DNA from: Myxacorys chilensis ATA2-1-KO14
GTDB taxonomy: Bacteria; Cyanobacteriota; Cyanobacteriia; Leptolyngbyales; Leptolyngbyaceae
Assembly (NCBI GenBank): GCA_019359275.1
Contig: JAHHHP010000046.1
Coordinates: 1-45,159, forward strand
Length of the DNA stretch: 45,159 nt
Direction: 5' to 3'
A model generated the notes under the pieces. That model did not search any database and was not told where the DNA came from. It worked only from the letters and a program-made list of their open reading frames with translations. Both the position numbers and the translations under genes were made by a program. Shown here one piece after another: positions 7,244 through 17,300 of the stretch (its first letter is position 1; the number at the start of each line of letters is the position of its first letter).

Positions 7244-7928
7244 CACGCATGGCTTATAAGCCAAGGTGGCGACATTGGTTGCCGTTGCTGTATTTTGGCT
7301 ACCGCGATCGCACCTTCAACGACGGTGTAAATGGAGTATTGATCAAAGATTATTGTGATCGAAAACTTGTTGAACGCGCAGTATTTCCTAGTGTATTCTC
7401 ACTAATTTCGCTCCATTCTCTGATACTCGAAATCTCTATAGTGCGAATAACTGCTTCCACAGGTAACAGGATTGTTTCTCTAGTTAGGTTAGCATAGGTT
7501 AAGCATAGAGTTCACGATTAAATGGAATGCTCATTTCAAACGGCGCAATTGTGATTTTAACAACATTATAAACATTGTTAAAATATGTTTTTAACCATTG
7601 TTATGATGGCAGAATTTTGTCTGAATTTATATTAATACGTATATCTAATATTCATTCACTGATATTAACATTTAAGCAATCTGAGTGATATTGAAAATAA
7701 TCAACGATCGATTGCTCTTATGTGTTAATAAAGTGCAACTAACATTTTGTGAAGTGCTAGCGCAACAGATACAACAGACAGTGATATCGCGAACTACAGC
7801 GAGTACTTCAGCTATTTAATTAAATGCTTTAAATTTGAGCTTCACGCTTTGGATAGACGTAATTGGAGAAGCAAAATCATTACGTTGCTATTGATGTCTT
7901 TAATTATGCTCTCTGTAAGAAGAAATAT
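7244..7928. other. AT-rich intergenic region
   Basis: About 685 bases between two rightward genes. A frame at 7249-7497 is open but lacks a ribosome binding site and any family resemblance, so I do not call it a gene. From 7500 onward the DNA is strongly AT-rich with runs such as AACATTGTTAAAATATG, one clear inverted repeat (7554-7584) and no HIP1 octamer. It probably holds the promoter of the downstream NTF2-like gene, but no convincing -35/-10 pair was found. Confidence 0.5.
7554..7584. repeat. 10-bp inverted repeat, operator- or hairpin-like
   Basis: ATTTTAACAA at 7554-7563 and its exact reverse complement TTGTTAAAAT at 7575-7584 are separated by 11 bases. The half-site centre spacing is 21 bases, or two helical turns, as expected of an operator for a dimeric regulator. 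It is AT-rich and has no T-run, so terminator function is unlikely. It lies about 350 bases before the next gene, which weakens the operator reading. Confidence 0.5.
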
Positions 7929-8342
7929 ATGATGGCAAAAACCACTCCAACGACGGTCAGTGAAATTGCTTCACGCTTTATGCACACGCTGCAAAACATT
8001 GAAGCAACTGGTGATGTTAATCCCCTCGTTGCTTTATTCTCCGAAGACGCAGAACTAATGAACTTAGCAATGCATGAACCTCTGACCGGAAAGAATGGTG
8101 CACATCGGTTTTGGGAGAAGTATTTATCGGTGTTTGAGCAGATTCATTCTGAGTTCAATCATGTCGTTGAGAGCAATGGCACGATCGTGTTGGAGTGGAT
8201 TTCAAAGGGCACGTTATCTACATCCGAAGAAATCACTTATCGAGGAGTGAGTGTGCTGGAACTGAACCATGAACAGGTACATCGCTTTCGTACTTACTAT
8301 GATTCAGCAGCCTTTCTACCGAACGGTGCTAAGCAAGGATAG
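7929..8342 (+). CDS. NTF2-like / SnoaL-like domain protein
   Basis: 137 residues forming one NTF2-like cone fold: an N-terminal helix (EIASRFMHTLQNIEATGDVN), LVALFSEDAELMN, GAHRFWEKYLSVFE, then strands (NGTIVLEWISKGTL, GVSVLELNHEQVHRFRTYYD). This fold serves as a small-molecule binding domain or isomerase/cyclase; the pocket residues do not identify a substrate. An open frame extends up to a TTG at 7863, but MMAKTTPTTV at 7929 is preferred because the family begins just before this helix. The gene appears monocistronic. Confidence 0.8.
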   Translation: MMAKTTPTTVSEIASRFMHTLQNIEATGDVNPLVALFSEDAELMNLAMHEPLTGKNGAHRFWEKYLSVFEQIHSEFNHVVESNGTIVLEWISKGTLSTSEEITYRGVSVLELNHEQVHRFRTYYDSAAFLPNGAKQG

Positions 8343-8393
8343 AAGCCATTTTTTAATGCATTAATCAATAAGTCAATAATAAGTTGAGGTGTC

Positions 8394-8909
8394 ATGAATT
8401 ATCTTGTTGCCGTTTTACCTGATCGAATTCAAGCAGAAGCAGCCTACACTGCTTTGGAAAAAGAAGGGTTACCAGAGACTCAAGTTAATATTCTGGGCAG
8501 GGGCTATCAGAGCGCCGATGAATATGGGTTGATTGATCCTAATCAGCAAGCCCGCAAAGGTGCAAAACGCCTAGTGTACGGGTTGGTGCCGTTTGGATTC
8601 GTGGCGGGTTATGCATTCAATTTTCTGACGGGCATTGAGATTCTTCCCGCGATCGCGCCTGTCGGAAATCACATCATTGGTGGACTGTTAGGAGCGGCTT
8701 CGGGCGCGTTAGGGGCTTACTTTGTTGGCGGTGGTGTGGGTTTAACCGTTGGGAGTGGAGATGCTCTGCCGTACCGCAATCGTCTGAATGCAGGTAAGTA
8801 CTTAATTGTAGTGAAAGGAACTGACGAGTTAACTCGTCAGGCCACTCGTGTATTGCGCCAGTTTGAGCCTGAAGAGCTTCAAGGATATGCTGAACTAACC
8901 TCTGCCTAA
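8394..8909 (+). CDS. Conserved cyanobacterial protein with glycine-zipper membrane hairpin
   Basis: 171 residues. A ferredoxin-like N-terminal half (NYLVAVLPDRIQAEAAYTAL) resembles general-stress proteins that start with a beta-alpha-beta unit. Residues 62-125 are two hydrophobic Gly-rich segments (LVPFGFVAGYAFNFLTGIEI; IIGGLLGAASGALGAYFVGG), a glycine zipper likely to insert in a membrane. The end (GKYLIVVKGTDELTRQATRV) restores the soluble fold. This layout is seen in stress- or cold-induced proteins of unknown biochemistry. The inverted repeat downstream may end the transcript. Confidence 0.75.
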   Translation: MNYLVAVLPDRIQAEAAYTALEKEGLPETQVNILGRGYQSADEYGLIDPNQQARKGAKRLVYGLVPFGFVAGYAFNFLTGIEILPAIAPVGNHIIGGLLGAASGALGAYFVGGGVGLTVGSGDALPYRNRLNAGKYLIVVKGTDELTRQATRVLRQFEPEELQGYAELTSA

Positions 8910-8942
8910 ATGGGCTGACCAATTGCTCTTCAGTTTCAGTTC

Positions 8943-8978
8943 CTTCCATCCGCGATGCGTTTATCGGGGATGGAAGGT
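8943..8978 (+). terminator. Hairpin downstream of the glycine-zipper gene
   Basis: CCTTCCATCC at 8943-8952 pairs perfectly with GGATGGAAGG at 8969-8978, and the loop can add a CGAT/ATCG pairing inside a single mismatch. The stem is stable but is followed by TCTGATT rather than a T-run, so it may act as an RNA-stabilising 3' hairpin more than as an intrinsic terminator. Confidence 0.5.
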
Positions 8979-9121
8979 CTGATTAAAGCGGTTCACCGGA
9001 GTGTTACTCCTCATGCATCCGCAAGCCCTACGTGATTTGTTAGACCTGCGATCGCGCCACTCGTAAATAGCAAGATCAACATGTCCGTTGAGCGCACGAT
9101 TTTTCCTACTTCTAATTTTTA

Positions 9122-10021
9122 CTACTTCTCAAGTAACGGTAGAAATTGACGAATTAACCCGATCATGACCGCAGGTAATTCCAGCTGAGGCGTCAATCCA
9201 ACTTCATCAAGTTGATAGAAGATGGGAATGGCTTGCGGATTTAATGCTGCAAGACGACGACCGATTTCTGGAGTAGCAAACTCAGCGCCCTTTCCCCAAA
9301 TCATAGCCGTAGGAACCGTCAGGCTCGGAAGGTATTGAGACAAATCAAAACACAAATCTCCCCGGACAAAGGAGAGCGCAGCATACTCCGCGTTGTTGTG
9401 TTGAGCAGACTGGAGATAAGCCTCGACAATTTCAGGATAAACTCGTTCTGGATGGGCAAACTGGCGCTGCTCCAAGAAACTGCGAATGCCAAAACTGTTC
9501 GCGACTCCTGCACTATAAAGCAGTTGACTGATCACCGGAAGATTGACGGATTTGGCAAATTGAGCGGCAGCACTGCGGCGATAGTCTTGCCCAAATTCGG
9601 CTAAACCAGCGGCGGTGGTAACAATCAGAGACTTAAACAAATCAGGACGATCGGCGGCAGCACGGAGCGTAAACGCTGCTGTCAAGGCCGAGGCAATCAC
9701 GGTCACTGGAACCGTGCAGGTCTGCTCTAAAAATTCTGTGATGATCGTGATGTAATCCTCAACCTGATAGGTGCGGGCAGGATGGTCAGACCGTCCCCAG
9801 CCGATTAAATCGGGGGCCAACACGCGATACTCCGCCGCAAAAGCAGGGTAGACTTTTGACCACTCGTAGGCAGAAGAGCCACCACCAAAACCGTGTAGAA
9901 AAACCAGCGTTTCCTTGAAGTCCACACTGTTGTCCCACGGTTTTCCTTGCGCGGTGTAGTAGACCATCCTGCCAAACTGAGTCATGATCGAGCGGCTACC
10001 AAAGCCAGGAGGTACAAACAT
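9122..10021 (-). CDS. Alpha/beta-hydrolase-fold protein
   Basis: 299 residues. FLHGFGGGSSAYEW (oxyanion-hole HG motif) and VLAPDLIGWGRSDHP are standard for the fold. The nucleophile elbow reads VIASALTA (Ser near residue 110) instead of G-x-S-x-G. The usual acid position (W-G-x-x-D) reads WGKGAEF. Where a catalytic His is expected (G-H-x-P-x-x-E), the sequence reads GLTPQLELP near residue 275. The fold is clear but a complete triad is not, so it may be a non-hydrolytic or cofactor-free enzyme or binding protein. Cyanobacterial relatives that I recall share this GLTPQLE ending. It lies 137 bases downstream of the kinase operon on the same strand. Confidence 0.8.
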   Translation of the reverse strand: MFVPPGFGSRSIMTQFGRMVYYTAQGKPWDNSVDFKETLVFLHGFGGGSSAYEWSKVYPAFAAEYRVLAPDLIGWGRSDHPARTYQVEDYITIITEFLEQTCTVPVTVIASALTAAFTLRAAADRPDLFKSLIVTTAAGLAEFGQDYRRSAAAQFAKSVNLPVISQLLYSAGVANSFGIRSFLEQRQFAHPERVYPEIVEAYLQSAQHNNAEYAALSFVRGDLCFDLSQYLPSLTVPTAMIWGKGAEFATPEIGRRLAALNPQAIPIFYQLDEVGLTPQLELPAVMIGLIRQFLPLLEK

Positions 10022-10158
10022 CAGCTAACCTCATCTACGCTGCAAGAGTTGTTGTCTCGATCGTGCAGACAGAATGAGAAGAATGCCTCATTCTAGAGTT
10101 GCATCGCATCACATTCTACGGTTTAGTACAGCGCACATTCTAGTTCATGCGGCTAGAG

Positions 10159-13100
10159 TTACCGGAGGCGGCGACTTCTTGGAAATAAGGCGCTGATGGC
10201 GCTCAACAACTTATCTGGATCGACGGGTTTTGGAATGTGCTGCTGGAATCCAGCCGCGATCGCTTGCTGCCGATCAAACTCGCCCGCGTAGGCAGTTAGA
10301 GCAATCGCCGGAACTTGTCTCGCTGGCTCTAGCGAGTCTAAAGAGCGCACTCGCTGCATCAGCATATAGCCATCCATCTCTGGCATTCCAATGTCACTCA
10401 CCACCAAATCGGGAATAGCTTGCTCGATGAATTGAAGCGCTTCGATGCCCGATGAAACGCTGGTCACGATCGCGTTCGCTTGCTCTAGCACAAAGACAAC
10501 AAAGTCCCGCGAGTCTGCCTCATCATCCACGACTAAAACGTGGATGTTGCTTAAATCATTCGTCAAATCGAAGGAGGGTTCTGGAGCCGGCAGTTCACGC
10601 GATCGCGCCGCAAGTGGAATTTGAACTGTAAATGTTGCACCTAGCCCTTCGCCAAGGCTATCGACCGCAACCGTTCCTCCATGCAGTTCGACAATTTGTT
10701 GTACGATCGCCAGTCCTAATCCCAAACCGCCAAACTTGCGCGTAGTCGCTCCATCTTCTTGCCGAAAATAGTCAAACACATGCGGCAGAAAGTCAGGCTG
10801 GATACCCTTTCCAGTATCTGTCACTTGAAGTTGGGCATGAGCCTTAGTTTGGGTTAGCGTAATGCTGATTTGCCCGCCTTGAGGGGTAAATTTCACAGCG
10901 TTGGATAAAAGATTCCAGACTACTTGCTGCAATCGCCCAGCATCGCCCATCACCATTCCAACATGAGGTGAAAGGGTTGTTTGAATGTGCAGCAATTTAG
11001 CTTCGGCAGATAAATGAACGGTTTCCAAGGCGGCTGAGATCACCATCCTCAGATCGATCGGCATCACATTCAAGCTTAATTTACCGCGTAGAATGCGGGA
11101 GATGTCGAGCAGGTCTTCGATGAGTTGAGATTGTAACTGGGCATTGCGTTCGATCGTTGCCAGGGCATTTTTCGTTCTTGCCTCGTCTAGTCTTCCTTGT
11201 TGCAACAGTTTCGACCAACCGAGAATGGGATTGAGCGGCGATCGCAGTTCGTGGGATAGCACCGCTAAAAATTCATCTTTAATCTGGTTGGCTTGTTGTA
11301 ATTGCTCGGCCTGTTGCTGAATTGACTGCGTTAAGTTCACCCGCTCGATCGCGATCGCGATCTGGTCACAGGTGGACTGCAAAAGATCAGTTTCTTCGGG
11401 AGTAAAGCTAGTGCGAGTGTGACTAGCAAATGAAAGTGTCCCCAGTAATCGTCCCCGAACAATCAACGGTTGTCCCACATAGGCAGTAATGCCAATCGAG
11501 TGGGCCAACTGTGCCTTAGGATGGGTCAGGATTTGCGCTTGATCGAGGACGATTTGCTGCCGCTCTTGTGCCACCTGTCCGCAAAGATGTTGACCGAACT
11601 CAAGCCACTCGATCGCTTGGGCTGCTTCATCAGAGATCCCTTCATAGTTCATCAGATGCAGCATCAGTTGATTGTCTTTTTCCTCAACCATGTAGTTGTA
11701 GTAGTAATGCAACTCTAGTTGGGCTGAGAGGTTACTAAACAAGTTGTGCACTAGCGTCATCGGTTGCTCTGTAGCGAGTAAATCGCTGGTGGTGTCATAG
11801 AGCAATTGGAATCGTTCATCGGCTTGCCGCTGCGCAGTTTTGTCTTGCATAATTTTGATAGCTCCTTGCGGGCTGCCTGTTTCAGTCTGCAACGGCATCA
11901 CCAAACCACTGCCCCAAAAGCGGCTGCCATCTTTCCGCACATGCCAACGTTCATTTACGGCCCGTCCTTGCGTCAGGGCGATTTGAATCTCCTGGTCCGG
12001 TTTTCCCCGTTCAATGTCTTCGGGTGTGAAAATGATGCGACCGCTACAACCGACAATTTCTGCTTCCCGATAGCCTAGCAACCGTTCGGCACCGGCATTC
12101 CAACTCGTAATAATGTTATTGAGATCGAGACTAAAAATGGCATATTCTTTCGCACTTTCAATCATTAATCGAAGGCGAGCTTCGCTCTGACGCAAGGCTG
12201 CTTCCGTAGCTTTGCGATTTTCGATGTCAATACAGGAACCGATGTAGCCTAGGAAGTCACCGTCTGGTGTAAACCGGGGAACTCCAGCATCAACAAGCCA
12301 ACGGTACGCCCCATCAAAACGTCTCAGGCGATATTCCATCTGGAATGGTTGCCGAGCATCAAAGGCAGTAACATAAGTGTCTAAACAATGCTGGAAATCC
12401 TCGGGATGAACGCCTTCTGCCCAACCGTTGCCCATTTCTTGCTCCATTGTCCGCCCAGTAAAGTCTAGCCACGGCTGATTGAAGTAATGACAGAGCTTGT
12501 CAGTTCCAGACATCCAGATTAGAACAGGAGCGGTATCTGCCATCTGCCGAAAGCGGGCTTCACTCTCGCGCAGTTCAGCTTCGGTCTGTTTGCGATCGTC
12601 ATCAAGCCGCTTTGCTCCGGTAATGTCAATGATAAATTTCACGCCTTCTATATCATTCAAACGCTGCGCGGCGAACAGCCCCCACCAGCGGGAGCCGTCC
12701 TTGCGGACAAATTCCTTCTCGTAAGGGGTAATGCGTCCGGTTGCAACAAATTCATCGATGGCTTCGAGCGATGCTGCCATATACTCCGATGGCGTTTGGC
12801 TGTTCAAGCACACCCGTCCTTGCTGCACATCTTCCCGGCTATAACCACTCATGCGTAAGAATGCCTCGTTGGCATCGGTGATCTGTCCGTCGGTTCTAAA
12901 GAAAACCACGGCAACGGTCTCAATTGCGATCGCCGTTTGCAACCGTGCTTCCGAGTCGTGCAGCGCTGTTTCGGCGCGGGCGCGTTCAAGTCGGTCCCAG
13001 ATCCAGGCCGAAAGCTCGCGCATCAATTCAATTTCGTCGGTGCGCCAGTTATAAGGCTCTTGATGATAAACACCGAGTGTAAACTTCCATTCGCCGTCCC

Positions 13101-14244
13101 TGATTAGAGGGACATTAATGAACGAACCAATTTTTAGTGGAGCAAATCGCTGCTGATCGACAATGCGACAGTCAGTGGTGATGTCATGAATCACGATCGG
13201 TTGTCCAGCTTTAGCGACTTGCAGAAATTCGTCTGTCACAAACTCTGTCAGAGGATAAACACCCACTAAGCTCGGCACATCGTCTTGGTGCCAATCGTGA
13301 TTGATCACCGCTTCGTCTTTTGTCTCGTTGATTTCGACAAAAGCACAGCTCGAAGTATTGAGATAACGGTTCAGTTGTTCACCGACCGTTTGCACTATCT
13401 CTTCCACACAGGTCGCCTCAACCAAGTTCTGGCTGACGGTGGCGAGAAATTGGGCGTTTAGTTCTGCCCGTTTGCGATCGGTGATGTCGTAGGACACGGC
13501 CAGCACGGCGTCAACTTCGCCCTGATCGTTGCGTAGAGGTGTGCCATGCGAGACATAGTACCGATCGTGACTCTGATGCTCTAAGCTGTAGGGTTCACCG
13601 CTGAGAGCTTGTCGGTAGTAGGGTTCGTAGTGGGTTGCCAAGGCTGGGTCGAGAGCTTCCCAGAGCGTTTTGCCGACCAAGTCTCCAGAGGTCATTCCTG
13701 CACCCCGGAGCGCTTCGCCCTCTGCTAGCAGAAAGCGCAAATCGTGATCCACAATGAAGACAGCCGCATTTGGCAAGTTAGCTGCAACGGCACGGAGGCG
13801 GGCTTCCTTCTGGCGCAGGGCTGCTTCTGCCTGTTTGCGATCGCGAAGCGCGGTTTGCCGTTCGCGGCGTTCTTGGGCTTCCCGCAAGGCCCGTTGCACA
13901 CAAGGTACTAACCGTCCTAACCGTTGCTTGAGCACATAGTCTGTGGCTCCCTGTTTGAGGGCGTCGATCGCAAGTTCCTCACCCAAACTGGCAGAAACAA
14001 AAATAAAGGGCACGTCTGGACAAAGAGTGCGGGCAAGGTTCAGGGCAGCGATGCCATCCAAACCGGGCATCGCATAAGCTGCCAAAATTAGGTCAAACGC
14101 CTGGGTTTCGAGTGCTGTCACAAAGTCAGCGCGAGTGTCTACCCTCAGTAGTTCATAGTCAATCCCGCCATCCGTCAGCTTGGCTTGAATTTCCTCTGTA
14201 TCCTGTGGCTTATCTTCGAGCAAGAGAAACCGGAGTGTTGACAT
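10159..14244 (-). CDS. Hybrid histidine kinase: REC-PAS-GAF-PAS-PAS-PAS-GAF-HisKA-HATPase-REC
   Basis: A cytoplasmic sensor kinase of 1361 residues with no membrane segments. Approximate order: REC 1-120, PAS 150-258, GAF 268-415, PAS 435-540, PAS 565-680, PAS 690-800, GAF 823-966, HisKA with phospho-acceptor His near 997 (LAVLSHELRSPLNPILGW), HATPase with DTGKGI and GGLGLGL, C-terminal REC near 1232-1355 with Asp in VVSDIGMPEMDG. The N-terminal REC has Ala56 where the phospho-acceptor Asp belongs (LILAAYAMPG). Start 14244 was chosen over 14277 because GGAAGGGG precedes it and MSTLRFLLLEDKPQD begins the REC. It follows the next kinase by about 60 bases, forming one leftward operon. The signal and output partner are unknown. 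Confidence 0.92.
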   Translation of the reverse strand: MSTLRFLLLEDKPQDTEEIQAKLTDGGIDYELLRVDTRADFVTALETQAFDLILAAYAMPGLDGIAALNLARTLCPDVPFIFVSASLGEELAIDALKQGATDYVLKQRLGRLVPCVQRALREAQERRERQTALRDRKQAEAALRQKEARLRAVAANLPNAAVFIVDHDLRFLLAEGEALRGAGMTSGDLVGKTLWEALDPALATHYEPYYRQALSGEPYSLEHQSHDRYYVSHGTPLRNDQGEVDAVLAVSYDITDRKRAELNAQFLATVSQNLVEATCVEEIVQTVGEQLNRYLNTSSCAFVEINETKDEAVINHDWHQDDVPSLVGVYPLTEFVTDEFLQVAKAGQPIVIHDITTDCRIVDQQRFAPLKIGSFINVPLIRDGEWKFTLGVYHQEPYNWRTDEIELMRELSAWIWDRLERARAETALHDSEARLQTAIAIETVAVVFFRTDGQITDANEAFLRMSGYSREDVQQGRVCLNSQTPSEYMAASLEAIDEFVATGRITPYEKEFVRKDGSRWWGLFAAQRLNDIEGVKFIIDITGAKRLDDDRKQTEAELRESEARFRQMADTAPVLIWMSGTDKLCHYFNQPWLDFTGRTMEQEMGNGWAEGVHPEDFQHCLDTYVTAFDARQPFQMEYRLRRFDGAYRWLVDAGVPRFTPDGDFLGYIGSCIDIENRKATEAALRQSEARLRLMIESAKEYAIFSLDLNNIITSWNAGAERLLGYREAEIVGCSGRIIFTPEDIERGKPDQEIQIALTQGRAVNERWHVRKDGSRFWGSGLVMPLQTETGSPQGAIKIMQDKTAQRQADERFQLLYDTTSDLLATEQPMTLVHNLFSNLSAQLELHYYYNYMVEEKDNQLMLHLMNYEGISDEAAQAIEWLEFGQHLCGQVAQERQQIVLDQAQILTHPKAQLAHSIGITAYVGQPLIVRGRLLGTLSFASHTRTSFTPEETDLLQSTCDQIAIAIERVNLTQSIQQQAEQLQQANQIKDEFLAVLSHELRSPLNPILGWSKLLQQGRLDEARTKNALATIERNAQLQSQLIEDLLDISRILRGKLSLNVMPIDLRMVISAALETVHLSAEAKLLHIQTTLSPHVGMVMGDAGRLQQVVWNLLSNAVKFTPQGGQISITLTQTKAHAQLQVTDTGKGIQPDFLPHVFDYFRQEDGATTRKFGGLGLGLAIVQQIVELHGGTVAVDSLGEGLGATFTVQIPLAARSRELPAPEPSFDLTNDLSNIHVLVVDDEADSRDFVVFVLEQANAIVTSVSSGIEALQFIEQAIPDLVVSDIGMPEMDGYMLMQRVRSLDSLEPARQVPAIALTAYAGEFDRQQAIAAGFQQHIPKPVDPDKLLSAISALFPRSRRLR

Positions 14245-14305
14245 TGTGCCCCTTCCGCTGAAATTTAATCCCATCAACTATGCTACGTTTTCCTTGGTTA
14301 TTTGT

Positions 14306-17300
14306 TCAGTCATGTCTGCTTCTGGCGATTAGATCCGCGATCGCGCTGACTAACTCGTTGGGTTCGATCGGTTTAGCCAGGTGGCGTTGAAACCCGGCTT
14401 CGAGCGCCTGCTGCTGATTGAAGTCTCCGGCATAGGCCGTCACCGCGATCGCTGGAATTTGCCCGCCCTGCTCTGGTGGCAAAGCTCTCAGTTGCCGCAT
14501 CAGCATGTACCCATCCATGTCTGGCATGCCAATATCGCTCACCAGCACATCTGCCGGGGACTGAGCTAAAGCACCCAAGGCTTCAACGGCAGAAGCGACG
14601 GCGGTTACAGCCGCCCCCTGCATCTCTAGCAGGAAGGTAACAAACTCTCGCGTATCCGCCGTATCATCGACCACCAGAACCAAAACGCCTTCTAGATTGA
14701 TAGAAGGCTCAGACGGCCGACTGTCCACATTCGTTTGGTGTGACTTCGACATCAGCGGTAGTTTCACCCTAAAGGTTGCCCCCTGCCCTTCGCCTAAACT
14801 CTCTGCCTGGACAGTGCCGCCATGCAGTTCGACCAAGTGACGAACGATCGCCAGCCCCAACCCCAGTCCCCCAAACTTGCGCGTGGTCGCCCCGTCTTCT
14901 TGCCGGAAGTAGTCAAACACATTGCAAAGGAAGTCGGGATGGATGCCCTTACCCGTATCGCTAACGCTAATCTGAGCACAGGAGCCTGAACGCTCCAGTT
15001 GAATGTCGACTCGTCCTCCTTCTGGCGTGAACTTGACGGCATTCGAGAGGAGATTCCACACCACTTGCTGCAATCGGTTTGGATCACCTGAAACTTGCCC
15101 AATATTGGGATCAAGCTTTGCCTGTATTTGGATGGATCTGGCTTCTGCCGCCAGTCGAACCGTTTCCATTGCCGCTTGAATCGTTGGCACGAGTGGGACT
15201 GGGCAAACATTCAAGCTAAGTTTCCCTTGCAGGATTCGAGAGACATCGAGCAAATCTTCAATGAGTTCAGCTTGCAACTTAGCATTGCGCTCGATCACAC
15301 TTAGGGCTTGAGCGGCCTTTACACTGTCTAACCTGCCCTTTTGAAGTATCCTTGACCAACCCAAAATTGGATTAAGCGGCGATCGCAACTCATGCGACAG
15401 CACGGCCAAAAACTCATCTTTGATCCGGTTGGCTGTTTCAGCTTGTTCGCGGGCAGCTTGTTCCCGCTGGAGCAGTTGGTCGCGTTCCTGGGCCATGCGC
15501 GATCGCACCGCTTCGGCGCGTTTACGATCGTTGATATCCCGAAAGAAAAGAGACAGTCCCGTTGGTGAAGGATAAACGTGAACCTCAACCCACAAATCAA
15601 GCGGGGCATAATATTCCTCAAAGTCCACCGCGACCTGCTCACTTAGCGATCGTCGATACTGAAATTCAAACTGAGCGCCGACCGTAGCTGGAAATGCTTC
15701 CCACATCGTTTTGCCGAGCATTGCTTCTAAGGGAGTTTGCGCCACTTGTTCTGCGGCTGGGTTAGCGTAGGTAATGCGAAAGTCGAGATCCATTGCCATA
15801 AACGCATCGGTCACGCGCCCCAGAAGGGTTCGCTCTCGCTGAGTAGCTTCCTGCCTTAGCTGCGCTAGTTTCAAACTAGCTTCGACTCGTGCCAGCAGTT
15901 CTCGCGCCGAGAAGGGTTTGATCAAATAATCATCGGCCCCGGCTTCCAGCCCTTCTACCCGTGCCTCTTCACCTGCACGAGCCGACAAGAGAATGATCGG
16001 AATATCTTGGGTGACGGGGTTTGCGCGGAGCGATCGCAGCAGTTCAAACCCATCCATCTCTGGCATCATCACATCGGTTAACACCAAGTCGGGTGGATTT
16101 GCTTGGATGGCATCCAGCGCAGTCTTGCCATTCGTTGCCGTTTCCACTTGAAAGCGCGAACTCAACAACCGCTTCACATAGTCGCGCATATCGGCATTAT
16201 CGTCAGCTAAGAGAATTCGTCCCTCGATTTCACGGGGCAAAGACAACCCAGCCTCTAAATCAAGCACCGTTTCCTGAAGTTGGTTCACTTCGGGGGCATC
16301 GGGTAGCCAGCGCAACGCTTCTTTGACAAACGGCGCGGCTCCCAGTGCGGTCGATTCTAAAGTGTGAGCCGCTTGAATGCGGTCTTGCGGTAAATGAGCC
16401 GACCCGAGGGGAATCGCGATCGTAAACGTTGTCCCCTGATTCAATTGGCTTGTGACGCGAATGGTTCCACCGTGCAGCTTGACCAATTCTTGCACCAGAG
16501 CCAAGCCAATTCCTGACCCTTCATAAGTGCGCGATCGCGTTCCACTGACTCGATGAAATCGTTCAAACAATCGGGGTAACTCATTTCTAGAAATGCCAAC
16601 ACCTGTATCTTCAACACTCAATTCAACAGAATGACCAACAGATTTTAATCGAACGGTGATACTTCCAATAAACGTAAACTTGAACGCATTAGAGATGAGA
16701 TTGAGAACAATCTTTTCCCACATTTCGCGATCGACGTACACAGGTTCTGGTAGTGCTGGGCAGTCGAGCACAAGACGCATTCTAGCCCGCTCAATCAGCG
16801 ATCGAAATGTGCTGGCAAGTTCTGCGGTGTAAGTGGCTAAATCGGTCGGTTCATAGGATGCCTGCACGCGTCCCGCTTCAATCCGGGAGAAGTCGAGTAG
16901 CGTGTTGACTAGCTTTTGTAATCGCAGGCCGTTGCGCTGCAATAGTTCTAACTGTTCACGCTCGTCGGGTTGTAATCGTCCCTCTAAGCTGTTTGAAAGT
17001 TCTTCAAGCGGACTCAGCATCAACGTTAATGGCGTGCGAAACTCATGGCTGACATTGCTGAAAAACGCAGTTTTAGCGCGATCGAGTTCTGCTAGAGCTT
17101 CCGCACGCTTGCGCTCTTCTTCGTAAGCTTGGGCATTGCCGATGCTAGCCGAGATTTGAGCCGCCACGAGATCGATAAATCCTCGATAGCTGTCGTCGAA
17201 GAGCCTGAACGGGTTCAAGCCAGCGACCAAGATGCCAGCTTTTCCGGTCTGTCCTGATGGAGCAATGGGCACAGCGACGGCTTGGTGGGGTGGCTGCTGC

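Noticed and set aside
7249..7497. 82-residue open frame after the membrane-anchored gene
   Set aside because: No ribosome binding site, odd composition and no family resemblance; probably chance in an AT-rich gap.
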